From Rhodoferax sp. (GTDB lineage: Bacteria; Pseudomonadota; Gammaproteobacteria; Burkholderiales; Burkholderiaceae_C), in contig NZ_JAUSLE010000021.1 in assembly GCF_030646845.1 (NCBI RefSeq), forward strand, positions 124,001 to 188,000: 64,000 bases of DNA, read 5' to 3'. The notes beneath the pieces are model-generated. The model saw only the letters and a program-made list of their open reading frames with translations. It was not told where the DNA came from and made no database searches. Made by a program: the position numbers and the translations under genes. This document shows, in pieces, positions 34,804 through 42,945 of this stretch (position 1 is the stretch's first letter; every line of letters begins with the position of its first letter).

Positions 34804-37263
34804 ATGCAAACCGCGCCGACCCATAGCAACGAAACAGCCCGGCTGGTTTTTCCGGCGTTGCTGGGCTGGCTGGTTGGCACCGCGTTGCAGTTGCAGCAGG
34901 TCGCGCTGTCCAGCTGGTTTTTGTATGGCTGTTTGGTGCTGTCAGCCCTTGTCGTATATGCGTTGTTAGCTACAACATCAATAGCATTCAAGTGGCGTTT
35001 TGTGCTGGCTGCACTGGTCTTTGGCCTGTTGGCGTTCGGGATCACCGGGCTGCGTGCGTCCCTGTTTTCGAACGACGCGCTGGACGGCGGGCTGGAAGGA
35101 CGCGACCTGGCGGTAACCGGTGTGATCGCCGCCATGCCGCAGCGCAATGAGGCCGGCCTGCGCTTTCGCCTGGATGTCGAATCGGCGCAACTGCAGGGCA
35201 GCCCGGTCCGCTTGCCCCCCAGCATCTACCTCGGCTGGTACGCCGGCGTGTTTGGCGGTGGTGGCGCAGGCATGGTGGGGGAGTTGCAGCGCCAGCCCGC
35301 ACCGATGGAGGCGGGAGAACGCTGGCAGATGACGGTGCGTCTCAAGGCGCCACACGGCGGCAGCAATCCGCATGGCTTTGACTACGAACTCTGGCTGTGG
35401 GAGCAGGGCCTGCAAGCCAACGGTTATGTGCGCGCCGGACCCAAAGACCCCGCCCCGCAGCGGCTGGCCCAGACCTGGCGGCACCCGGTCGAACTCGCGC
35501 GCCAGCATGTGCGTGACCTGATTTTTGAGCGGGTCACCGAGCGCAAATACGCCGGCCTGATCGCCGCCCTGGTGGTGGGCGACCAGAACGCCATCGATCG
35601 TGCCGACTGGGATATTTTTCGGGCGACGGGGGTGGCGCATCTCATGTCCATCTCGGGTTTGCACGTCACCATGTTCGCCTGGGCTGCGGCCCTCATGGTG
35701 GGCTGGCTGTGGCGCCGCTCAGAACGCCTGTGCCTCTGGGCGGCGGCCCCGAACGCGGCGTTGGTGGGTGGCGTGTTGCTGGCCACGGCCTATGCCTTCT
35801 TCAGTGGCTGGGGTGTGCCGTCGCAGCGCACCGTGCTGATGCTGGCCACCGTGGGCTTGCTGCGGCTCTCGGGCCGGCAATGGCCGTGGCCGCATGTGTG
35901 GCTGCTGGCCTGCGCCGTGGTGGTGGCGACGGACCCGTGGGCACTGTTGCAGGCCGGGTTCTGGCTCAGCTTTGTGGCCGTCGGCGTGTTGTTTGCTACA
36001 AGTTCAGGAGCAGATGACGCAAGCAAGACGGGGGCCAGAGGCCATTTTGTCTCCATGTTCAGAGAGCAATGGGTGATCACGCTGGCCCTGACGCCTCTCA
36101 CCCTGCTGCTCTTTGGGCAGGTCTCACTGGTGGGTCTGGTGGCCAACGCCCTGGCGATTCCATGGGTGACGCTGGTTGTCACGCCGCTGGCCATGCTGGG
36201 GGTGTTGGCAGCACCGCTGTGGGACGCGGCATCGATGGCCATTGCCGCACTGGCCTGGTATCTGCAACTGCTGGCGGCACTGCCGTTCGCCACGGTCGTG
36301 ATCGCGCAAGCGCCATTGTGGGCGGGCGCTGCGGGTGTCGTTGGCGGTTTGTTGCTGGCCATGCAACTGCCCTGGAGCCTGCGGCTGATGGGTGTGCCCC
36401 TGATTTTGCCGGTGCTGCTGTGGCAGGCACCGCGTCCACTTGAGGGGCAGTTTGAGCTGCTGGCCGCCGATATCGGGCAGGGCACGGCCGTCGTTGTGCG
36501 TACGGCCGCGCATGCGCTGGTGTACGACGCCGGGCCGCGCTTCAGCCGCGAGAGTGATGCCGGCCACCGTGTGTTGGTGCCGCTGCTGCGCGCACTGGAT
36601 ATCCCGGTGGACATGGTCGTGCTCAGCCACAGGGACAGCGATCACGTGGGCGGCGCGCTGGCGGTTCTGGCGATGCAGCCCGGTGCCGAACTGGTGAGCT
36701 CCATCGAGGACGACCATGAGCTGCAGGCCGTGCGCAAGGCGACCCGCTGTGTAGCGGGGCAGCGCTGGCGCTGGGACGGTGTGGATTTTGAGGTACTGCA
36801 TCCGCGTGCCGCCGACTATGACGGGGCCAATAGATCGAACGCCATGAGTTGCACCCTGCGCATCTCCAACGGCGTTCAGGCGGCGCTGCTGGCGGGCGAC
36901 ATTGAACAGCGCCAGGAAGCGCGCCTCGTGGCTGAAGGGGGCCGTGAGCACACAGCTGTGCCGGGGGTGCCCGCAAAAAGTTTGAAGGCCGATGTGCTGC
37001 TGGTGCCTCATCACGGAAGCAAAACCTCCAGCAGCGCCGCCTTTCTGGATGCGGTGCAGCCGCAGATTGCACTGGTGCAGGCCGGCTACCGCAACCGCTT
37101 CGGCCATCCGGCAGACCCCGTCTTGGTGCGTTATGCGGAGCGTCACATTCGCGTGGTCGATTCGCCCCATTGTGGTGCGGCTACCTGGCAGTCTGCCCGG
37201 CCACAAGATGTTCAATGTCAGCGCGCACAAGGCTTGCGCTATTGGCACCATCGTGTGCACTAG
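34804..37263 (+). CDS. comEC: DNA internalization/competence protein ComEC/Rec2
   Basis: This 819-residue membrane protein has all ComEC parts: N-terminal helices, an OB-fold-like DUF4131 region (about 60-220), the Competence domain (VGDQNAIDRADWDIFRATGVAHLMSISGLHVTMFAW, about 255-300, followed by membrane helices to about 545), and a C-terminal metallo-beta-lactamase-like domain (LSHRDSDHVGGAL and VPHHGSKTSSS). It forms the inner-membrane channel for single-stranded DNA uptake. Two dispersed repeats, in opposite orientations, are inside the gene: residues 43-61 (a membrane helix) and 398-416 (a loop with TSSGADDASKTGARG). Neither breaks the frame. Confidence 0.95.
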   Translation: MQTAPTHSNETARLVFPALLGWLVGTALQLQQVALSSWFLYGCLVLSALVVYALLATTSIAFKWRFVLAALVFGLLAFGITGLRASLFSNDALDGGLEGRDLAVTGVIAAMPQRNEAGLRFRLDVESAQLQGSPVRLPPSIYLGWYAGVFGGGGAGMVGELQRQPAPMEAGERWQMTVRLKAPHGGSNPHGFDYELWLWEQGLQANGYVRAGPKDPAPQRLAQTWRHPVELARQHVRDLIFERVTERKYAGLIAALVVGDQNAIDRADWDIFRATGVAHLMSISGLHVTMFAWAAALMVGWLWRRSERLCLWAAAPNAALVGGVLLATAYAFFSGWGVPSQRTVLMLATVGLLRLSGRQWPWPHVWLLACAVVVATDPWALLQAGFWLSFVAVGVLFATSSGADDASKTGARGHFVSMFREQWVITLALTPLTLLLFGQVSLVGLVANALAIPWVTLVVTPLAMLGVLAAPLWDAASMAIAALAWYLQLLAALPFATVVIAQAPLWAGAAGVVGGLLLAMQLPWSLRLMGVPLILPVLLWQAPRPLEGQFELLAADIGQGTAVVVRTAAHALVYDAGPRFSRESDAGHRVLVPLLRALDIPVDMVVLSHRDSDHVGGALAVLAMQPGAELVSSIEDDHELQAVRKATRCVAGQRWRWDGVDFEVLHPRAADYDGANRSNAMSCTLRISNGVQAALLAGDIEQRQEARLVAEGGREHTAVPGVPAKSLKADVLLVPHHGSKTSSSAAFLDAVQPQIALVQAGYRNRFGHPADPVLVRYAERHIRVVDSPHCGAATWQSARPQDVQCQRAQGLRYWHHRVH
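34931..34985 (-). repeat. Dispersed 55-bp repeat, copy D (comEC, antisense)
   Basis: On the minus strand it begins GCTATTGATGTTGTAGCT, with CGCA at offset 27 and GGGCT at offset 37. comEC reads the opposite strand as Ala-Leu-Val-Val-Tyr-Ala-Leu-Leu-Ala-Thr-Thr-Ser-Ile-Ala, the same frame in which tex reads copy C. The tail after GGGCT is more diverged. Confidence 0.65.
35995..36049 (+). repeat. Dispersed 55-bp repeat, copy E (comEC, sense)
   Basis: It begins GCTACAAGTTCAGGAGCA and keeps GACGCA, GGGCC at offset 37 and the tail AGAGGCCATTTTG. It is read in frame 1 (GCT ACA AGT TCA GGA GCA) like all sense copies, encoding Ala-Thr-Ser-Ser-Gly-Ala to Gly-Ala-Arg-Gly-His. Confidence 0.8.
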
Positions 37264-37325
37264 GGGCTGCACCAATCCGGGTTGGCGCAAAGCTTGCTAA
37301 GCTCAATACAGGAGAGATATCGTTT

Positions 37326-38828
37326 ATGCAGAAATTCGACGAGATGTACACCCGCCTGCCCTACGAGTTCTTCACTCACGGGGCGCAGATTCGCGACCAT
37401 TACAAGATCTACGACGAATGGCTGGCACGCCAGCCCGGCGACATGATGGCCAATCGGCGGGAAGAAGCGGAGATGATCTTTCGCCGTGTCGGTATCACCT
37501 TTGCCGTCTACGGTGACAAGGATGAAGCCGGCGCCGGCACCGAGCGCCTGATCCCGTTTGACCTGATTCCGCGCATCATTCCGGCACATGAGTGGACTTT
37601 TCTGCAGCGTGGCCTGGTACAGCGGGTGACGGCACTCAACCGATTCATTCACGACGTCTACCATGATCAGGAGATCATCAAGGCCGGGGTGGTGCCGCGC
37701 GAGCAGATTGAGAACAACGCCCAGTTCCGCCCCGAGATGATGGGCGTGGACGTGCCCAACAACATCTATTCGCACATCTCCGGCATTGACATCGTGCGTG
37801 CGCCCAACGCCAAGGGTGAGGGCGAATACTACGTGCTCGAAGACAACCTGCGTGTGCCCAGCGGCGTGAGCTACATGCTGGAAGACCGCAAGATGATGAT
37901 GCGTCTGTTCCCGGGCCTGTTCAACGCGCACCGCGTCGCCCCGGTGGCCCATTACCCGGACTTGCTGCTGGAGACCCTGCGTGCCAGCAGCCCCGCCACC
38001 ACGGCGGAGCCCACGGTGGTGGTGTTGACGCCCGGCATGCTCAACAGCGCCTATTTCGAACATGCGTTTTTGGCCCAACAGATGGGCGTGGAGCTGGTGG
38101 AGGGACAGGACCTGTTTGTGAAAGACAACTTCGTCTACATGCGCACCACGCGCGGCCCCAAGCGCGTGGACGTGATCTACCGCCGGATCGATGACGATTT
38201 TCTGGACCCCAAGGCCTTTCGTCCTACGTCAACCCTGGGTTGCGCCGGTCTGCTGGATGTGTACCGCGCCGGCCACGTCACCATCTGCAATGCCGTGGGC
38301 ACCGGCGTGGCCGACGACAAGTCGATCTATCCCTATGTGCCGAAGATGATCGAGTTCTACCTTGACGAAAAACCCATCCTCAACAACGTGCCCACCTACA
38401 TGTGCCGCAACAAGGACGATCTCGCCTACACGCTGGCCAACCTGAAAGACCTGGTGGTCAAAGAAGTGCATGGCGCCGGTGGCTACGGCATGCTGGTGGG
38501 CCCGGCCGCGACGAAGGCGGAAATTGAGGACTTCCGCAAGGCGGTGCTGGCCAACCCGAGCGGCTACATTGCGCAGCCCACTTTGAGTCTGTCGAGTTGC
38601 CCCACGTTTGTGGAGAGCGGCATTGCGCCGCGCCACATTGATCTGCGCCCCTATGTGCTGAGCGGCAAGACGGTGCAGATGGTGCCGGGCGGCTTGACGC
38701 GCGTGGCGCTGAAAGAGGGCTCGCTGGTGGTCAATTCATCACAGGGCGGCGGCACCAAGGACACCTGGATTCTCGAGAACGGTGTGGACCACGCCGTGCC
38801 GACGCAGTCCCAAACACAATCATCCTGA
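37326..38828 (+). CDS. Circularly permuted ATP-grasp protein (peptide ligase-like)
   Basis: This 500-residue protein belongs to the circularly permuted ATP-grasp type 2 family (DUF404/DUF407). Visible motifs are TFAVYGDKDEAGAGTERLIPFDLIPRIIP, YYVLEDNLRVPSGVSYMLEDR, VKEVHGAGGYGML and FVESGIAPRHIDLRPYVL. It probably forms a peptide-like bond using ATP. The ATG at 37326 has GGAGAG upstream; longer in-frame starts overlap comEC. It is followed after 17 bases by the alpha-E gene, its standard partner. In many genomes a transglutaminase-like gene and a proteasome-like peptidase (Anbu) come next; here they do not. Confidence 0.92.
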   Translation: MQKFDEMYTRLPYEFFTHGAQIRDHYKIYDEWLARQPGDMMANRREEAEMIFRRVGITFAVYGDKDEAGAGTERLIPFDLIPRIIPAHEWTFLQRGLVQRVTALNRFIHDVYHDQEIIKAGVVPREQIENNAQFRPEMMGVDVPNNIYSHISGIDIVRAPNAKGEGEYYVLEDNLRVPSGVSYMLEDRKMMMRLFPGLFNAHRVAPVAHYPDLLLETLRASSPATTAEPTVVVLTPGMLNSAYFEHAFLAQQMGVELVEGQDLFVKDNFVYMRTTRGPKRVDVIYRRIDDDFLDPKAFRPTSTLGCAGLLDVYRAGHVTICNAVGTGVADDKSIYPYVPKMIEFYLDEKPILNNVPTYMCRNKDDLAYTLANLKDLVVKEVHGAGGYGMLVGPAATKAEIEDFRKAVLANPSGYIAQPTLSLSSCPTFVESGIAPRHIDLRPYVLSGKTVQMVPGGLTRVALKEGSLVVNSSQGGGTKDTWILENGVDHAVPTQSQTQSS

Positions 38829-38845
38829 GCACAAGGAGTCCTCCC

Positions 38846-39805
38846 ATGCTGTCACGCACCGCCGATCACCTTTTCTGGATGTCACGCTACACCGAGCGGG
38901 CCGAAAACACCGCCCGCATGCTGGATGTGAACTACCAGACCGCGCTGCTGCCGCAATCCGACGCGGTGGCGCAAGTGGGCTGGCAGGGTCTCCTGAGCAT
39001 CAGCGAACTCCTGCCTACCTACGAGGCTCTTCACGGTGAGGTCAATGCCCGCGATGTGATGGCCTTCATGGTGACGGACGAAAGCAATCCCTCCAGCATC
39101 GTGTCGTGCCTGAGCGCCGCGCGCGAGAACGCACGGGCGGTGCGCGGCACGCTGACTACCGAAGTCTGGGAAACCCAGAACCAGACCTGGCTGGAAGTCA
39201 AGCGCATGATCGAGTCTGGCGAGTTTGAACGTGACCCCGCGCAGTTTTTTGAATGGGTCAAGTTCCGCTCGCACCTTTCAAGAGGCGTGACGGTGGGCAC
39301 GATGCTGATGGACGAAGCCCTGCACTTCATGCGGCTGGGCACGTTTCTGGAGCGGGCCGACAACACGGCCCGCCTGGTCGATGTGAAGTTCCATGCAGTG
39401 AAAGGCGATTTTTTGGGCAATGCCAAAGAGAAGGATCAGGAGTACGACTTCTACCACTGGAGTGCCATTCTGCGCAGCGTGTCGGGCTTTGAGGTCTACC
39501 GCAAGGTGTACCGCGATGTCATCAAGCCCGAGCGCGTGGCGGAACTGCTGATTCTGCGACCCGACATGCCGCGCTCGCTGCATGCCAGCCTGAATGAAGT
39601 GGTCAATAACCTGGCGCTGGTGGCCAATGAGCAGTCGGGCGAAACCCATCGCCGGGCCGGCAAACTGTGCGCCGAACTCAAGTACGGGCGCATCGACGAA
39701 ATCCTGGCCACCGGACTGCATGCCTACCTCACGCAGTTCCTGGACCGCGTGAACGATCTGGGCGTCCACATCAGCCGGGACTTCCTGATTCCGTCCACGA
39801 CCTGA
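38846..39805 (+). CDS. Alpha-E domain-containing protein
   Basis: This 319-residue, mostly helical protein starts with the family hallmark MLSRTADHLFWMSRYTERAENTARMLDVNY and repeats a related motif at about residues 160-185 (FMRLGTFLERADNTARLVDVKF). Alpha-E proteins nearly always occur beside circularly permuted ATP-grasp ligases and are proposed to act in peptide synthesis or modification. AAGGAG is just upstream. The gene converges on mltB with only 11 bases between stops. Confidence 0.93.
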   Translation: MLSRTADHLFWMSRYTERAENTARMLDVNYQTALLPQSDAVAQVGWQGLLSISELLPTYEALHGEVNARDVMAFMVTDESNPSSIVSCLSAARENARAVRGTLTTEVWETQNQTWLEVKRMIESGEFERDPAQFFEWVKFRSHLSRGVTVGTMLMDEALHFMRLGTFLERADNTARLVDVKFHAVKGDFLGNAKEKDQEYDFYHWSAILRSVSGFEVYRKVYRDVIKPERVAELLILRPDMPRSLHASLNEVVNNLALVANEQSGETHRRAGKLCAELKYGRIDEILATGLHAYLTQFLDRVNDLGVHISRDFLIPSTT

Positions 39806-39816
39806 AGCCAGTCGTT

Positions 39817-40908
39817 TCAGCGATTGATTTCCGCTGCGACCGCCTTGCCCAATTCAATGACCGCCAGCGCGTAGTAGCTGCTCCAGTTGTAGCGCGTGAT
39901 GGCGTAGAAGTTTTCGGTGCCCGCCACGTAGCTGGGCGGCTCATCACCGTTTTGCAGTTCCACCAGCGCCAGCGGGCCGCTGTGCTGCAGGGCGGCGCCT
40001 TCCAGCACGGCCCCTTTGGCCTCGAAACTGGCGACGCTGAAGGTCGGCAGTATGTCGGGTGCCAACAGCGCGTTCATGTCGAGCCTGGTCGCATCGAAGC
40101 CCACCGGGTAATGGGTCGGCATGCCCGGCTGCCAGTTGAAGGCCTTGAAATAACTGGCGACCGAGCCAATGACATCGGCCGGACTGCTGAACAGGTCGAC
40201 CTTGCCGTCGCCGTCAAAATCAATCGCATATTTGATCCAGCTCGATGGCATGAACTGGGGCATGCCCATGGCGCCGGCAAAGCTGCCGCGCAGTGCCAGC
40301 GGATCGACACTGGTGCGATGGGTCAGGCTCAAATACTGTTCCAGCTCGGCTTTGAAGAACTCGCTGCGTGCTGCGGCACGCGGGTGGCTGGCCGGAAAGT
40401 CAAAAGCCAGAGTGGTCAGCGCGTCGATCACGCGAAATGTGCCCATTTGCTGGCCGTAAATGGTTTCCACCCCGATGATGCCCACGATGATCTCGGCCGG
40501 CACACCGGTCTCGGCTTCGGCCCGCGCCAGTGTGTCGCGGTTGTCCTGCCAGAATTTGACACCGCTACTGATGCGAACCGGGTCGATGAAGCGGCTGCGG
40601 TAGACGCGCCAGTTCTTGGGTGTGCCCACCGGCGGCGGCTGAATGAATCTGGCAACCTGCGGAATATAACGGGCCTGCCCGATCGCCTGGCGCACCCACT
40701 CGAGGTCCAGGTCGCGCCGCGTCGCAATGTCATCGGCGGCGCGCATGGCGTCCTCGCGCTGGGCGTAGGCCGGACCGGGCAGCGCGGGCTGCCTGGAGTT
40801 CTGCGCAACAACCACTTTCCTATTTGAGCTTTTCCTGGCTTGAGCCCCCGTCGCTATTGCGCAGGCAGCTATAAAAACAGTAGCAATTGAGAGAAATTTA
40901 AGAATCAC
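39817..40908 (-). CDS. mltB: Membrane-bound lytic murein transglycosylase B
   Basis: This 363-residue protein has the MltB/SltB fold: RFIDPVRISSGVKFWQDNRDTLARAE, the catalytic Glu in GIIGVETIYGQQMGTFRV, AMGMPQFMPSSWIKYAIDFDGDGKVDLF and a C-terminal ELGKAVAAE helix. It cleaves peptidoglycan glycosidic bonds to 1,6-anhydro products. The start is a GTG at 40908 that overlaps the stop of the transglutaminase gene (GTGA), so translation is coupled. Residues 9-27, the hydrophobic core of its signal peptide, are encoded by a dispersed repeat copy. No lipobox is seen, so it is likely soluble in the periplasm. Confidence 0.9.
   Translation of the reverse strand: MILKFLSIATVFIAACAIATGAQARKSSNRKVVVAQNSRQPALPGPAYAQREDAMRAADDIATRRDLDLEWVRQAIGQARYIPQVARFIQPPPVGTPKNWRVYRSRFIDPVRISSGVKFWQDNRDTLARAEAETGVPAEIIVGIIGVETIYGQQMGTFRVIDALTTLAFDFPASHPRAAARSEFFKAELEQYLSLTHRTSVDPLALRGSFAGAMGMPQFMPSSWIKYAIDFDGDGKVDLFSSPADVIGSVASYFKAFNWQPGMPTHYPVGFDATRLDMNALLAPDILPTFSVASFEAKGAVLEGAALQHSGPLALVELQNGDEPPSYVAGTENFYAITRYNWSSYYALAVIELGKAVAAEINR
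40829..40884 (-). repeat. Dispersed 55-bp repeat, copy F (signal peptide of mltB)
   Basis: On the minus strand it begins GCTACTGTTTTTATAGCT, with GCCTGCGCA and GGGCT at offset 37. It is read in frame 1 as Ala-Thr-Val-Phe-Ile-Ala-Ala-Cys-Ala-Ile-Ala-Thr-Gly-Ala, which forms the hydrophobic core and AXA-like end of the signal peptide. The end beyond GGGCT is diverged. Confidence 0.8.
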
Positions 40909-42929
40909 GTAGGCCAGACCAGTTGGTTGAGTTCGCGTTTCAGTGTAGCGAGGCGGGTGCTCGTTGTCCCAGGCGGCGCATAGCGCTGGGCCTCGAGGCG
41001 CAGCAGCCAATCGCGCACGGCCAGTGCGGACGGGTCTTGCGGACCGGCTTGCCTTGCCAACTGCTCCGCCATGGCACGCGGTGGGCTGTTGGGCGGTATG
41101 TTGATGCCCGCTTTTTGCAGGCGCCTGGCGGCGGCCTCCAGCAGCCGCAGCCAGGGGTCTTTGCGGCTGCGTTCCCACAGGGTCCACGCGGCACCTGACA
41201 GGCTGGCCAGCACCACGATGCCGATCAGCAGGTAAATCAGGTCTTCCCAGCTGGGCGACTCAAAGCCGATGTTCTTGAGCAGATTGAGCTGCTTGCCCTG
41301 CGTGTAGTTCAATATGCGCTGGTTCCAGCTGTTGTTGACGGCGTCCCACAAGGCACGCAGATTCAGGGCCAGTGCGGGGTTGACGTTGCCCAGCAGGGCT
41401 TCGGCGATGACGCCGCGCGGTGCCTGCAGGCGTTGCAGTGCGCCGATGCGCCCGGGCGCTACTGCGGAGGTCGGGTCGACCCGCACCCAGCCGCGGCTGG
41501 CGAGCCAGACTTCGGCCCAGGCGTGGGCGTCGCTCTGGCGCACCACGTGGAAGCCGTCGACCGCGTTTTGTTCGCCGCCCTGGTAGCCCGTCACGATCCG
41601 CGCCGGCACATCCAGCGCGCGCATCAGGATGACGAAGCTCGACGCAATGTGTTCGCAAAAACCCTCCTTGCGGTCAAACCAGAACTCGTCGGCCGTGTGC
41701 TGGCCGTACACGCCGGGGTCCAGCGTGTAGGTGTAGCCGCCGGTGCGCAGGCGCTCCAGCACGGCGGCCACCAGTTGCGCGTTATTGGCTCCGGTGTAGC
41801 GCGGGTCGCGTCGCAGGTCGGCAGCCAGTTGCAGCGTGCGCGGGTTGAAGCCTGCCGGCAGCTCGACATAGTCCTGCAGGCCCGCCATCTGGCGGGGCGG
41901 CCCGTGGCGGAAGTCCGGGTAGCTCTGGGCGCTGTAGCGCACCAGGTCTGCAATCGGGCGCTCGACCAGCCATTGCAGCTCGGGTGTCATGGTGGCGGCA
42001 AAACCACTCAATGCGGGCGGCGTCGGGGTGGCATCCAGCACCAGCAGCCAGGGGCGGTTGTTGGGTTCCAGTGTCACCTGGTATTTGACGGGCGGGCCCT
42101 GCACCTGCAGATTGGCGGGGGGCTGCATGCGGGCCGGGAAGCCCGAGCGCAGGGGTCGCCAGTCGCGTCCATCAAAGGTGGACAGCACCGGCCCGCGAAA
42201 GTACAGGTCGGACTGTCGCGGTGCGGCGCCTTCAAAGCGGACGCGCATGGCGATGCTGTCGTCCAGCGCCAGACTGGCGATGTTGCCCACCTGCATGCTG
42301 GCAGACAAGCCGCTGCGCCCACTCATGGCGTCCCCGGGGACACCCCATAGCGGTGCCATCCGTGGAAACAGCACGAACAGCACAGCCATGATGGGGGCCC
42401 CCAGCAGCGCCATCCAGCCGGCGGTTTTGGCGGCTTGCAGCAGGGGCGGTTTCCCAACCGGCATGTGGGCGTTGACCAGCGCAGTGAGCAGGCCCAGCAA
42501 GGCCACCAGCATGGCCGCTGCGGTGAGCAGGGACTGCGAGAAAAAGAAGTTGGTCAGCATCGTGAAGAAGCTGAGGAAAAACACCACGAAGGCGTCGCGC
42601 CTGGCCCGCAACTCCAGCGTCTTCAAGGCCAGCAGCACCACCACCAGGGTCACGCCGGCATCGCGTCCCAGCAGGGTCTTGTGGGTGAACAAGGTGGCGG
42701 CCACGGTCAGCACCAGCAGTGCCAGCAGCCACCAGCGGGAGGGCAGCGGCTGCACGGTCACGGCCAGCCAGCCGCGCCACAACAGGACGCCCGCCGCCAG
42801 CCCGCTGCACCACAACGGCAGGTTGCCTACTTGCGGCAGCACCACCCAGGCAATCACCACCAGCAAAAACAGCGTATCGCGGCTGTCCCGGGGCAGCCTG
42901 GCAAGGTGATTTCGCAGTTGATTGAACAT
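40905..42929 (-). CDS. DUF3488/transglutaminase-like membrane protein (TgpA-type)
   Basis: This 674-residue protein has five to six N-terminal helices (DUF3488, about 1-200) and a periplasmic transglutaminase-like domain at about 390-510. Its catalytic triad is visible: Cys in EGFCEHIASSFVILMRAL, His in DAHAWAEVWL and Asp in WVRVDPTSAV. A further membrane helix (about 570-590) and a DUF4129-like cytoplasmic tail follow. Proteins of this type act in the cell envelope and are needed for viability in Pseudomonas. It lies after DUF58 and before mltB in a four-gene operon with MoxR. Confidence 0.92.
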   Translation of the reverse strand: MFNQLRNHLARLPRDSRDTLFLLVVIAWVVLPQVGNLPLWCSGLAAGVLLWRGWLAVTVQPLPSRWWLLALLVLTVAATLFTHKTLLGRDAGVTLVVVLLALKTLELRARRDAFVVFFLSFFTMLTNFFFSQSLLTAAAMLVALLGLLTALVNAHMPVGKPPLLQAAKTAGWMALLGAPIMAVLFVLFPRMAPLWGVPGDAMSGRSGLSASMQVGNIASLALDDSIAMRVRFEGAAPRQSDLYFRGPVLSTFDGRDWRPLRSGFPARMQPPANLQVQGPPVKYQVTLEPNNRPWLLVLDATPTPPALSGFAATMTPELQWLVERPIADLVRYSAQSYPDFRHGPPRQMAGLQDYVELPAGFNPRTLQLAADLRRDPRYTGANNAQLVAAVLERLRTGGYTYTLDPGVYGQHTADEFWFDRKEGFCEHIASSFVILMRALDVPARIVTGYQGGEQNAVDGFHVVRQSDAHAWAEVWLASRGWVRVDPTSAVAPGRIGALQRLQAPRGVIAEALLGNVNPALALNLRALWDAVNNSWNQRILNYTQGKQLNLLKNIGFESPSWEDLIYLLIGIVVLASLSGAAWTLWERSRKDPWLRLLEAAARRLQKAGINIPPNSPPRAMAEQLARQAGPQDPSALAVRDWLLRLEAQRYAPPGTTSTRLATLKRELNQLVWPT

Positions 42930-42945
42930 GGTCGTCGCGATCGCC

